A DNA stretch of 22,427 nt from UBA2160 sp964588665. Lineage in GTDB: Bacteria > Chloroflexota > Dehalococcoidia > Lucifugimonadales > UBA1123. Within the stretch, counting starts at the first letter, position 1. The number at the start of each line of letters is the position of its first letter. The position numbers were made by a program, and so were the translations under genes. This document shows positions 6,982 to 14,530 of the stretch, one piece after another. Below the pieces are notes generated by a model. That model was not told the origin of the DNA and searched no databases. It saw only the letters and a program-made list of their open reading frames with translations. Where the stretch lies: the NCBI GenBank assembly GCA_964588665.1, contig CAZPQQ010000053.1, positions 1-22,427 of the forward strand, given 5' to 3'.

Positions 6982-7206
6982 ATGAACGGCCGCAAGATGG
7001 AACTTGCGCTGCGCTTGCTGGGCATTGGTTGGTTCGTCGCGATATGCATCGGCGGCGGAGCTGTGGGCGGCTACATGCTGGATCGGCACCTGGAGCTGAG
7101 CCCCTTGTTGACACTCCTTGGGATGGGCGCCGGAATAGCCCTGGCGGTGGCCGGAATGGTCCGCATGCTGATGGCTGTGATATCGGCGGAATCAGACGAA
7201 ACATAG
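6982..7206 (+). CDS. atpZ: AtpZ/AtpI-type small membrane protein of the ATP synthase operon
   Basis: A 74-aa protein with two hydrophobic segments (about 13-33 and 41-64): IGWFVAICIGGGAVGGYMLD, then LLTLLGMGAGIALAVAGMVR. AtpZ/AtpI proteins head many F-type operons and are thought to help c-ring assembly or Mg2+/Ca2+ movement. The first segment with its GGxxG pattern and the position directly before atpB support the call. ATG 6982 is preceded by GAGGAGG (6968-6974) 7 nt upstream. A longer in-frame extension to 6607 is open, but lacks this site and reads as non-coding. Confidence 0.82.
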   Translation: MNGRKMELALRLLGIGWFVAICIGGGAVGGYMLDRHLELSPLLTLLGMGAGIALAVAGMVRMLMAVISAESDET

Positions 7207-7230
7207 CGAGAAGGAAGAAGAACTACCCTC

Positions 7231-8262
7231 TTGTTGCGCAATCCCAAAGTTCTATTAATCCTACTGGTCGTTGGCGGAGTATTTATAGTTGCACTGGCCG
7301 GTGGAGCTCTGGGAAATGAGTTCAGCGGCGGCTTCCTCGGCGCTCCTCTTGCGCCCATCCAGATCGCTGCAGAATCCTTGACCGCGGACCCGGTGGTCGG
7401 GTCTTATCGCATCACAAACACCATGGTCACCACTTGGTTGACCATTTTCGTGCTTCTTCTTCTCGCACTGGTCACCCGGTCCAAGCTTCGTGAGGTTCCC
7501 GGGAGACTCCAGGGACTCGTCGAAATGGTCATGGAATTCTTCTTAAGCCTCGCCGAGAGCGTCGCCGGACCCGAACGAGGCAGGAAGTTCTTCCCCCTCG
7601 TCATGACGATCTTCCTCTTCGTGGTCACCGCTAACTGGCTGGGCATACTTCCGGGCTTCGGCACCATAGGCCGGATCGAAACCGTCGAGGAAGTGATCCA
7701 CCATCACGAGAAAGACGGTCACGAGGCGGACCTCGAGCACATCAACGTCCAGGTGTTCGACGGCGACGGCTCGTTGGCAATCCTGCCCTTTGGCTCGTTG
7801 GATCGAACAAAGACAGTGGCCGACATCGAAGAGCACGGCGCGGGCGACGGGAAGCAAGCCGGAATTCTTGTTCCATTCCTACGCAGCGCCAACACGGATC
7901 TGAACACCACGCTAGCCATCGCATTGGTCGCCATGTTCATGGTGCAGGTGTGGGGGTTCAGCACCCTGGGGCTATTCGGCCATCTCAAAAAGTTCTTCAA
8001 TTTCAGCGAGGGTCCGATAGGCATGTTCGTCGGCATCCTCGAGCTAATCAGCGAAGTGGCCAAGGTCATCAGCTTCACCTTCCGTCTGTTCGGCAACATA
8101 TTCGCCGGCGAAGTTCTGCTGGTGGCGATGATCTTCCTGATCCCACTTGTCGGGATCATCCCGTTCCTAGGGCTGGAACTTTTTGTCGGCCTCATCCAAG
8201 CGTTCATATTCTCAATGCTGACGTTGGTGTTCGCTTCGGCGGCCACGGTCAGCCATCACTGA
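7231..8262 (+). CDS. atpB: ATP synthase F0 subunit a
   Basis: Subunit a forms the proton half-channels against the c-ring. At 343 aa it is longer than the E. coli form (271). The essential Arg is R285 in FRLFGNIFAGE, and the late helix has IQAFIFSMLTLVF (322-334). Between the second membrane segment and NTTLAIALVAMFM lies a hydrophilic insertion (about 147-215). It is rich in His and acidic residues, with H157-H159, H164 and H170, and probably lies outside the membrane. The start is TTG 7231 (or TTG 7234), after AAGGAAG at 7211-7217. The spacing is somewhat long and no ATG is available, so the exact start is uncertain. Confidence 0.93.
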   Translation: MLRNPKVLLILLVVGGVFIVALAGGALGNEFSGGFLGAPLAPIQIAAESLTADPVVGSYRITNTMVTTWLTIFVLLLLALVTRSKLREVPGRLQGLVEMVMEFFLSLAESVAGPERGRKFFPLVMTIFLFVVTANWLGILPGFGTIGRIETVEEVIHHHEKDGHEADLEHINVQVFDGDGSLAILPFGSLDRTKTVADIEEHGAGDGKQAGILVPFLRSANTDLNTTLAIALVAMFMVQVWGFSTLGLFGHLKKFFNFSEGPIGMFVGILELISEVAKVISFTFRLFGNIFAGEVLLVAMIFLIPLVGIIPFLGLELFVGLIQAFIFSMLTLVFASAATVSHH

Positions 8263-8378
8263 CCGGCCTCCCGAGCGGGACGCCGGGCACAAATCAATAG
8301 GTTGTTCGCGAGGCCCAACACAATCGACGCCTCGAAGACGATACGGCATGGTCCTTCATAAGCATTAAGGAGTAGGGA

Positions 8379-8606
8379 ATGATCGAGGGAGATATCCAAA
8401 ATATAGGCGCTGGCATCGCCATCGGTCTGGGCGCCATCGGCCCCGCAATTGGCATCGGGCTCCTGGCTGCCAAGGCCATGGAAGCGCTGGGCCGAAACCC
8501 GGAGGCGGCAGGACCGATTCAGCAGAACATGATTCTGGCAATCGCGTTCGCCGAGGCCATCGCTATTTACGCGTTGGTCGTCGCCATCGTCATCAAGTTC
8601 GTCTGA
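8379..8606 (+). CDS. atpE: ATP synthase F0 subunit c
   Basis: A 75-aa two-helix proteolipid that forms the rotor ring. Helix 1 carries the glycine repeat GAGIAIGLGAIGPAIGIG, the polar loop is GRNPEAAG (38-45), and helix 2 has the ion-carrying Glu59 in FAEAIAIYALVVA. Residues that define Na+-dependent rings are absent: Ile26 stands where Ilyobacter has Gln32, and Ala60 follows Glu59 instead of Ser/Thr. A proton-driven enzyme is therefore expected. ATG 8379 has AAGGAG (8367-8372) 6 nt upstream. The 116-nt gap after atpB is long for this operon and is often seen before the highly expressed c gene. Confidence 0.96.
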   Translation: MIEGDIQNIGAGIAIGLGAIGPAIGIGLLAAKAMEALGRNPEAAGPIQQNMILAIAFAEAIAIYALVVAIVIKFV

Positions 8607-8689
8607 CGCAGCCGGCCGGGACGCCCCGGTCAATCGCTCGACGACACCGGTCGTTGGCGATCCAAGAATAGACAAGCGAAGGTGAAGGC

Positions 8690-9193
8690 ATGGACGCCCT
8701 GGGAATCACGCTATCCGGCCTGGTCACGCAGATCGTCAGCTTCGTCATCTTATTCGTGGTCCTGTGGAAACTTCTCTACGGACCGGTGATTAAGGTGCTG
8801 GATCAGCGATCCGAGCGGATCAAGGAAAGCCTGGAGGCATCTGAAAGAGCCCAGGAAGAGGCCGCCACGTCTCGACAGGAGATGGAGGCCCGACTGGACG
8901 AAGCCCGGACCGAGGGGCAACAACTTATTGCCCAGGCCCGAGACGTTGCCGACAGGTTCCGCGAAGAGGAACTGGCCAAGGCACGTGAAGACATCGCCGC
9001 CGAACGAACGCGAGCGGAGGCGAACATTCAACGTGAACGAGACGCCGCGATCGAACATTTGCGACGCGAGTTCGCCGGGTTGGCGATTGTCGCCGCCGAG
9101 CGAATGATCGACCGCTCGCTGGACGAGTCCACACATCGCGAGCTCATTCAGCAGGTTTTGGACGAAGGCGCCGAAGTCGGCGGCCGAAACTAA
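8690..9193 (+). CDS. atpF: ATP synthase F0 subunit b
   Basis: The peripheral stalk subunit, 167 aa. One N-terminal membrane helix (about 10-30, VTQIVSFVILFVVLWKLLYG) is followed by KVLDQRSERIKESLEASERA, the usual start of the stalk. A long charged coiled coil runs to about residue 130. The C-terminal part (AIVAAERMIDRSLDE) contacts delta. There is one b gene, with no b' paralogue in the operon. ATG 8690 is preceded by GAAGGTGA. Confidence 0.95.
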   Translation: MDALGITLSGLVTQIVSFVILFVVLWKLLYGPVIKVLDQRSERIKESLEASERAQEEAATSRQEMEARLDEARTEGQQLIAQARDVADRFREEELAKAREDIAAERTRAEANIQRERDAAIEHLRREFAGLAIVAAERMIDRSLDESTHRELIQQVLDEGAEVGGRN

Positions 9194-9219
9194 CAAACGA
9201 AACATAATAGGAAGAAAGC

Positions 9220-9759
9220 ATGCCCAGAGCTGCTTCGGCCAGACGATACGCCCAGGCGGTGTTCGAACTGGCCCTCGAAAACAATGAGCTGGAACGCTGG
9301 CTGGAAGACTTGACTCTTCTGGCGGATTCCGTGGCTAACCAGCAGTTCGTGGACTTCGTATCCGAGCCGCGAGTGCCGACGCCGTCGAAAATCGAAGTCA
9401 TCCGAGAGGCGCTCGGATCTTCGGTTTCTCCGCTTGCGTTGAACCTGATCTCGCTTCTTGCGACGCGAAATCTTGTTCACCTTCTGCCCGGGATTGCGGA
9501 TCAGTACCAGGATCTATTGGACGCGCAACAGGACATCGAGCGGGCCGAGGTAGTGTCCGCCGTGCCGCTCGACGATGCGCAGCGCCAAAGCGTGACCGAG
9601 ATGATCGGCGCGATTTCGAGCTCTGAAGTGAGGCTCAACACCCGGGTCGAACCGGCAATAGTGGGCGGCATGATAGTGCGCATCGGCGACCGAGTCATCG
9701 ACGGCAGCACAAGGTCGAGACTCCAGGCGATGCAGCGAGATCTGGTGGAGCGACGATAA
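9220..9759 (+). CDS. atpH: ATP synthase F1 subunit delta
   Basis: Delta links the b stalk to the top of the alpha3beta3 head (OSCP homologue); 179 aa, normal length. It starts MPRAASARRYAQAVFELALE, the typical first helix. The C-terminal domain shows the conserved pattern RVEPAIVGGMIVRIGDRVID, then GSTRSRLQAM. ATG 9220 follows atpF by 26 nt with AGGAAG just upstream. A 127-nt gap separates it from atpA. Confidence 0.95.
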   Translation: MPRAASARRYAQAVFELALENNELERWLEDLTLLADSVANQQFVDFVSEPRVPTPSKIEVIREALGSSVSPLALNLISLLATRNLVHLLPGIADQYQDLLDAQQDIERAEVVSAVPLDDAQRQSVTEMIGAISSSEVRLNTRVEPAIVGGMIVRIGDRVIDGSTRSRLQAMQRDLVERR

Positions 9760-9767
9760 GCTCTCGC

Positions 9768-9856
9768 CGTGGCGCCAACCAACGTCGATTTGGTCGGCGG
9801 CGGCGCTCAAAAACGAATACGAAACATCTTGATTGCAACCATGCGTGGCGCCAACC
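9768..9856. repeat. Two 13-bp direct repeats in the atpH-atpA spacer
   Basis: CGTGGCGCCAACC occurs exactly at 9768-9780 and again at 9844-9856, with start points 76 bp apart. The pair is the most regular structure in the 127-nt spacer. Each copy contains the palindrome GGCGCC. No promoter was recognised there. Confidence 0.45.
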
Positions 9857-9886
9857 TGATGGGTTCAGCGTTTTAGGGAGACTGAA

Positions 9887-11398
9887 ATGGCGGTAAGAGG
9901 TCAGGACATAGCGTCGGTCATACGACGTCAGATCGAAGGCTTCGGCCAAGAGCTTGCGGCCGTGGACGAAGGGACCGTCATCGAAGTTGGAGACGGTGTC
10001 GCACAGGTTCACGGACTCTCAGGCGTCGCCTACACGGAGCTGCTTGAGTTCGAGGGCGGCATCATGGGCATGGCGCTGAACCTGGAAGAAGACAGCGTCG
10101 GCGTCGTGATCATGGGCAACGCTCTCGGCGTGAAAGAGGGCACCATCGTCAGGGGCACCGGCCGTGTTGTCGAGGTCCCCGTCGGCGAGGCGTTGGTCGG
10201 CAGGGTCGTCAACGCACTCGGCGTTCCGATCGACGGCAAAGGCCCCGCTCAGACAGACCGGAACAGGCCTGTCGAAGTCGTGGCGCCGGACGTATCCACC
10301 AGAAAGTCAGTGGACGCACCCGTGCAAACCGGCATCAAGGCCATCGACGCGATGATTCCGATTGGGCGCGGCCAACGCGAACTGATTATCGGCGACCGCG
10401 GCACTGGGAAGTCAGTCATCGCACTGGACGCCATCATCAACCAAAAGGGCGGCGACCTGGTCTGCATCTACGTAGCCATCGGACAGAAAGCCAGCAAGGT
10501 CGCCCAGACCGTGGGCATGCTGGAGCAGTACGGCGCTATGGAGCACACCATCGTTGTCGCGGCCAACGCGTCGGACCCGGCCCCGTTGCAATACCTGGCG
10601 CCGTACACCGGATGCGCCATGGCTGAAGATATCATGGAACAGGGCAAGGACGCCCTAATTGTTTACGATGACCTCACGAAGCACGCCTGGGCGTATCGCG
10701 AGATGTCGCTGCTGCTGCGGAGGCCTCCGGGACGCGAGGCGTATCCCGGAGACGTGTTCTACCTGCACAGCCGTCTTTTGGAACGAGCGGCCAAGCTGGA
10801 CGAGGCCCACGGCGGCGGCTCGATGACTGCATTGCCGATCATCGAAACCCAGGCGGGCGACGTGTCGGCGTACGTGCCGACCAACGTCATCTCCATTACT
10901 GACGGCCAGATATACCTTGAAACAGAGCTCTTCAACTCCGGCATCCGACCGGCCGTCAACGCAGGCTTGTCAGTTTCGAGAGTCGGCGGCTCCGCCCAAA
11001 CCCGAGCGATGCGGACCGTCGCAGGCCGGCTGCGGTTGGACCTGTCCCAGTACAGGGAGCTTGTCACGTTCGCCCAATTCGGCACATCCGACCTCGACGC
11101 CGCTACTCGCGCTCAGTTGGAGCGAGGGCAGCGCGCCACTGAAGTGCTGAAGCAAGGTCAGAACGTCCCGCAGTCGATGGCGCAGCAGGTGGCGATAATG
11201 TTCGCGCTCGTCAACGGCTACTTGGACGACGTGGAGATCCCGAGGGTCATCGCCTTCGAGGCAGCTCTGCACAGCTTCATGGATTCCAACCATCCAGCTT
11301 TGCTGACGACGATAACGGAAGAACGAGAACTCAGCGACGAGACCGACGCGGCCATGAGAGCGGCGTTGGACGAATTCAAGGCCAGCGTCCCGTACTAG
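9887..11398 (+). CDS. atpA: ATP synthase F1 subunit alpha
   Basis: The non-catalytic nucleotide-binding subunit of the F1 head, 503 aa. The P-loop GDRGTGKS is at 169-176, the same numbering as E. coli. The alpha signature PAVNAGLSVSRVGGSAQ carries the arginine finger that reaches into the beta active site. The N-terminal beta-barrel (GTVIEVGDGVAQVHGLSGVA) and the helical C-terminus are complete. ATG 9887 has AGGGAG (9875-9880) 6 nt upstream. All features are ordinary for the family. Confidence 0.98.
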   Translation: MAVRGQDIASVIRRQIEGFGQELAAVDEGTVIEVGDGVAQVHGLSGVAYTELLEFEGGIMGMALNLEEDSVGVVIMGNALGVKEGTIVRGTGRVVEVPVGEALVGRVVNALGVPIDGKGPAQTDRNRPVEVVAPDVSTRKSVDAPVQTGIKAIDAMIPIGRGQRELIIGDRGTGKSVIALDAIINQKGGDLVCIYVAIGQKASKVAQTVGMLEQYGAMEHTIVVAANASDPAPLQYLAPYTGCAMAEDIMEQGKDALIVYDDLTKHAWAYREMSLLLRRPPGREAYPGDVFYLHSRLLERAAKLDEAHGGGSMTALPIIETQAGDVSAYVPTNVISITDGQIYLETELFNSGIRPAVNAGLSVSRVGGSAQTRAMRTVAGRLRLDLSQYRELVTFAQFGTSDLDAATRAQLERGQRATEVLKQGQNVPQSMAQQVAIMFALVNGYLDDVEIPRVIAFEAALHSFMDSNHPALLTTITEERELSDETDAAMRAALDEFKASVPY

Positions 11399-11411
11399 GC
11401 AGGAATAGACC

Positions 11412-12272
11412 ATGGTAGCCAGCGTCAGGCAACTCAGGCGCCGCATTCGCAGCGTCGAGAACACAGCCAAGATCACCCAAGCGATGTCGATGATCGCCGC
11501 GTCCAAGATGCGGCGAACTCAGGAGGCCGCGCTGCAGGGAAGGCCGTACGCCGACAGCCTCGACGCGTTGCTTGCGGATCTGGCCGCCCAACCGCACGAC
11601 GAAGACAACCTACACCCGCTGCTCCGCACTCGAGAGATTCAGCGCGTTGAAGTCATCTTGATCACGCCGGACAGAGGCCTGACCGGCGGTTTGAACGCCA
11701 ACATTATCCGGGCAGCGGCGCAGTTCGTGACGCCGTACGAAGACAACGCCAGCGTCGTGGCAGTCGGACGCAAGGGTCGCGACTTCATGGTCCGATACGG
11801 CCTCAACGTTCGCGCCGTGTTCACCGACATCAGCGACCGCCCCCCGATCACAGACGTCACGCCTGTGGCTCGATTGGCCATCGACGCTTACGAAAAAGAA
11901 GAAGTCGACGCAGTCCATCTGGTGTACGCGCAGTTCGTCAACACGACGGTGCAACGTCCGCTAGTCCGACAACTTCTGCCGGTCACTCCCGCCGAACTGC
12001 GGCCGCAAGACGCGGTTGGCTACATCTACGAGCCGTTCGCTCAAGATGTGCTCGCCCGGCTGCTGCCCAGGTTCATCGAGGCCGAGATATACCACGCGCT
12101 GCTCGAAGGAATCGCCAGCGAGCAATCGGCTAGGATGGTCGCAATGCGAAGCGCCACCGACGCCGCCAACGAGATGGTCGACGACCTGACCCTGGTCATG
12201 AACAAGGCCAGGCAAGAATCCATAACCACTGAACTACTCGACATCGTCAGCGGCGCGGCCGCGGTCGAATAA
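11412..12272 (+). CDS. atpG: ATP synthase F1 subunit gamma
   Basis: The central rotor shaft, 286 aa. Its N-terminal helix, QLRRRIRSVENTAKITQAMS followed by MIAASKMRR, is diagnostic. The Rossmann-like core begins LITPDRGLTGGLNANIIRAA. The C-terminal helix RMVAMRSATDAANEMVDDLT and LVMNKARQESITTELLDIVS completes the coiled coil. It begins 13 nt after atpA. No redox-regulatory cysteine insert of the chloroplast type is present. Confidence 0.97.
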   Translation: MVASVRQLRRRIRSVENTAKITQAMSMIAASKMRRTQEAALQGRPYADSLDALLADLAAQPHDEDNLHPLLRTREIQRVEVILITPDRGLTGGLNANIIRAAAQFVTPYEDNASVVAVGRKGRDFMVRYGLNVRAVFTDISDRPPITDVTPVARLAIDAYEKEEVDAVHLVYAQFVNTTVQRPLVRQLLPVTPAELRPQDAVGYIYEPFAQDVLARLLPRFIEAEIYHALLEGIASEQSARMVAMRSATDAANEMVDDLTLVMNKARQESITTELLDIVSGAAAVE

Positions 12273-12322
12273 CGCGAATCGCTCACAACCAGCCAGTCTA
12301 GCCCGGTCAGCGGGGAGGAAGC

Positions 12323-13723
12323 ATGGCAACAGGCAAAGTTACGCAGATAATCGGCACGGTGGTGGACGTTGAGTTCCCGCCGGAAGGCATGCCTACGATA
12401 TTCAACGCTCTTCATACCAAGATTGACGACCAACTACTGGTGCTTGAGGTGGAGCAGCACGTCGGCAACAGTTGGGCGCGGTGCCTGGCAATGGGCCCGA
12501 CCGAAGGACTCAGGCGCGGCGTCGAAGTCGAAGACACGGGCGCGCCCGTGTCCATTCCGGTTGGCGATCCAGCGCTGGGCAGGCTGTTCAACGCGCTTGG
12601 CCAAACCCTTGACGGCCTGGAAGAGGTCGACTCCGAGAACAACTGGCCGATACACCGGGCGACACCGTCCTTCGAAGACCAGGCGACTGAGATCGAAGTG
12701 CTCGAAACCGGCATCAAGGTCATGGACCTGATTACACCGTTCACCAAAGGCGGCAAGATCGGGGCATACGGCGGCGCCGGTGTGGGCAAGACCGTCATCA
12801 TTCAGGAACTCATCCGCAACATCGGGACAGTCCACCAGGGCGTGTCAGTCTTTGCGGGAGTCGGGGAACGGTCCCGCGAAGGGAACGACCTCTGGCATGA
12901 GATGCAAGAGTCCGGCGTATTGGCCAACACCGTGCTTGTGTTCGGCCAGATGAACGAGCCGCCGGGCATTCGAGCCCGTGTCGGCCTCACCGGCCTGACC
13001 ATGGCGGAGTACTTCAAGGAAGAGCGAGGACAGGACGTCCTGCTGTTCATCGACAACATCTACCGGTATATCCTGGCGGGCATGGAAGTGTCGGCGCTGC
13101 TGGGCAGAATGCCCTCGGCGGTCGGTTACCAGCCCACGTTGGCCACCGAGATTGGCGCGTTGGAAGAGCGCATTACGTCGAGTTCGAGCGGATCCATCAC
13201 GTCGTTCCAGGCCATCTACGTTCCGGCGGACGACTACACCGACCCTGGAATTGTGACCACGTTCGGCCACCTCGACGCGGTCGTAGCGCTCGAGCGCTCA
13301 CTTGTTGAGCAAGGCTTGTACCCCGCGGTCGATCCGCTGGTGTCTTCGTCTCGTATCTTGGAGGCGTCGATCGTCGGCCAGGACCACTACGACACCGCCC
13401 GCGGCGTCCAGCAGGTGCTCCAGCGATACAGGGAGCTCCAGGACATCATCGCCATTCTGGGCATCGAAGAGCTCTCGGAAGAGGACCGCCTGACGGTGGC
13501 CCGAGCTCGAAAGATACAACGGTTCCTGTCGCAGCCCATGTACGTGGCGGAGCCGTTCACCGGCCAGGAAGGCCGATATGTCGCCGTTCGCGACACCGTG
13601 CGAGGCTTCAAAGAAATCCTCGAAGGCAAATACGACGACCTGCCGGAGCAGGCGTTCTACATGGTCGGCCCCATCGAGGAAGCCGTCGAAAAAGCCGAAG
13701 AGATGGCCAAAGTAGGCACGTAG
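12323..13723 (+). CDS. atpD: ATP synthase F1 subunit beta (catalytic)
   Basis: The catalytic subunit, 466 aa. The P-loop GGAGVGKT (150-157) has Lys156, and the catalytic Glu lies in GVGERSREGNDLWHEM. Several otherwise very conserved stretches differ from common beta sequences. DNIYRY replaces DNIFRF, DDYTDPGIVTTFGHLDA replaces DDLTDPAPATTFAHLDA, and DPLVSSSRIL replaces DPLDSTSRML/IL. Catalytic residues are intact, so the enzyme should work. The changes may mark the lineage. ATG 12323 has GGGGAGG shortly upstream. Confidence 0.98.
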   Translation: MATGKVTQIIGTVVDVEFPPEGMPTIFNALHTKIDDQLLVLEVEQHVGNSWARCLAMGPTEGLRRGVEVEDTGAPVSIPVGDPALGRLFNALGQTLDGLEEVDSENNWPIHRATPSFEDQATEIEVLETGIKVMDLITPFTKGGKIGAYGGAGVGKTVIIQELIRNIGTVHQGVSVFAGVGERSREGNDLWHEMQESGVLANTVLVFGQMNEPPGIRARVGLTGLTMAEYFKEERGQDVLLFIDNIYRYILAGMEVSALLGRMPSAVGYQPTLATEIGALEERITSSSSGSITSFQAIYVPADDYTDPGIVTTFGHLDAVVALERSLVEQGLYPAVDPLVSSSRILEASIVGQDHYDTARGVQQVLQRYRELQDIIAILGIEELSEEDRLTVARARKIQRFLSQPMYVAEPFTGQEGRYVAVRDTVRGFKEILEGKYDDLPEQAFYMVGPIEEAVEKAEEMAKVGT

Positions 13724-13780
13724 TGCCGGCCGAAATTCGTTCACGCCGAGCGTGTTCGGAAACACCCGCAGGGATGAACA

Positions 13781-14221
13781 ATGGCTGAAATACGACTGGA
13801 AATAGTGACCGCCGAGCGAGTTGTCTACTCGGAACAGATTGACATACTTGTCGCGCCGGGCGTCGACGGCGAACTCGGAATTCTACCCAGCCACGCGCCG
13901 CTGCTCACCATGCTCAAGCCTGGCGAGATCAGGGTGGTCAGAGACGGCGAAGAGAGCTTCATGTCTGTAAGCGGTGGATTCCTGGAAGTGATCGGCGAAA
14001 AGATCACGATCCTCGCTGACACGGCCGAGCACGCCGGCGAGATCGACGCTGAACGCGCCGAAGCGGCGCTGAAGAGGGCGCAGGAACGCGTCGAAGCCGC
14101 CGCATCCGACATGGACCTGGAGCGGGCGTTGGCGTCGATGCGACGTTCTCAGGTGCGGTTGACCGTCTCGCGTCGTCCCAGACGGGACCGGCCAATGCGG
14201 ACAAGCAATCGCCAAGAGTAA
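13781..14221 (+). CDS. atpC: ATP synthase F1 subunit epsilon
   Basis: Epsilon couples the rotor to the c-ring and can inhibit ATP hydrolysis; 146 aa. The N-terminal beta-sandwich holds GELGILPSHAPLLTMLKPGE (30-49). The C-terminal helices contain IDAERA (88-93), which fits the I/L-D-x-x-R-A motif that binds ATP in Bacillus PS3 epsilon, so ATP-sensitive inhibition is plausible. The tail after about residue 125 is basic and extended. CAGGGA lies 6 nt before ATG 13781. A small hairpin, GTGTT/AACAC at 13752-13765, stands in the gap after atpD. It is the last gene before the operon terminator. Confidence 0.96.
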   Translation: MAEIRLEIVTAERVVYSEQIDILVAPGVDGELGILPSHAPLLTMLKPGEIRVVRDGEESFMSVSGGFLEVIGEKITILADTAEHAGEIDAERAEAALKRAQERVEAAASDMDLERALASMRRSQVRLTVSRRPRRDRPMRTSNRQE

Positions 14222-14250
14222 CCCTGTTACGGTCACCATTGCGAAACCGC

Positions 14251-14283
14251 AGAGAGGGCGTTCGATTGAACGCCCTCTCTTTG
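14251..14283 (+). terminator. Intrinsic terminator of the atp operon
   Basis: A perfect 13-bp stem, AGAGAGGGCGTTC (14251-14263) and GAACGCCCTCTCT (14268-14280), has a GATT loop and is followed by TTG. The T-run is short, but stem strength and position after atpC make it convincing. Confidence 0.85.
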
Positions 14284-14363
14284 CGTGCGAGGATAACGGA
14301 GCCTGTCTCCCCGCGGCTCACCTCGACCATTGGAATTTGGGCGCCTCCAAGCACTGCGTTTGG

Positions 14364-14392
14364 TTTTGCAGGTTCGTGGAACCTGGTATAGT
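14364..14392 (+). promoter_or_regulatory. Promoter of the aminotransferase gene, with a palindrome in its spacer
   Basis: A good extended -10, TGG then TATAGT (14387-14392), stands 16-17 bp after a weak -35 (TTTGCA at 14365-14370, or TTTTGC at 14364-14369). A perfect inverted repeat, CAGGTTC (14369-14375), GTG, GAACCTG (14379-14385), fills the spacer. The predicted start near 14399 leaves a leader of about 130 nt in which no further structure was identified. Confidence 0.5.
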
Positions 14393-14530
14393 CCAACCCG
14401 AACGCCCGCTCGAACCGAAGCGTGTTCGAGGAACGCAACGCCGTCTCCGCCGAATGACGATCTGGCGGTCATTGCCAGAGGTCGGCTGCCCCTCGCGTGC
14501 AGTCGCGCAGAATTATCCAGGAGTTGACGA

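Noticed and set aside
8379..8606. Na+-driven ATP synthase
   Set aside because: The c subunit has Ile26 and Ala60 where Na+-binding rings need Gln and Ser/Thr, so a proton ring is expected.
14369..14385. LexA (SOS) box in the aminotransferase promoter
   Set aside because: The Gram-positive SOS box has GAAC then GTTC. Here the order is GTTC then GAAC, so the palindrome is of another type.
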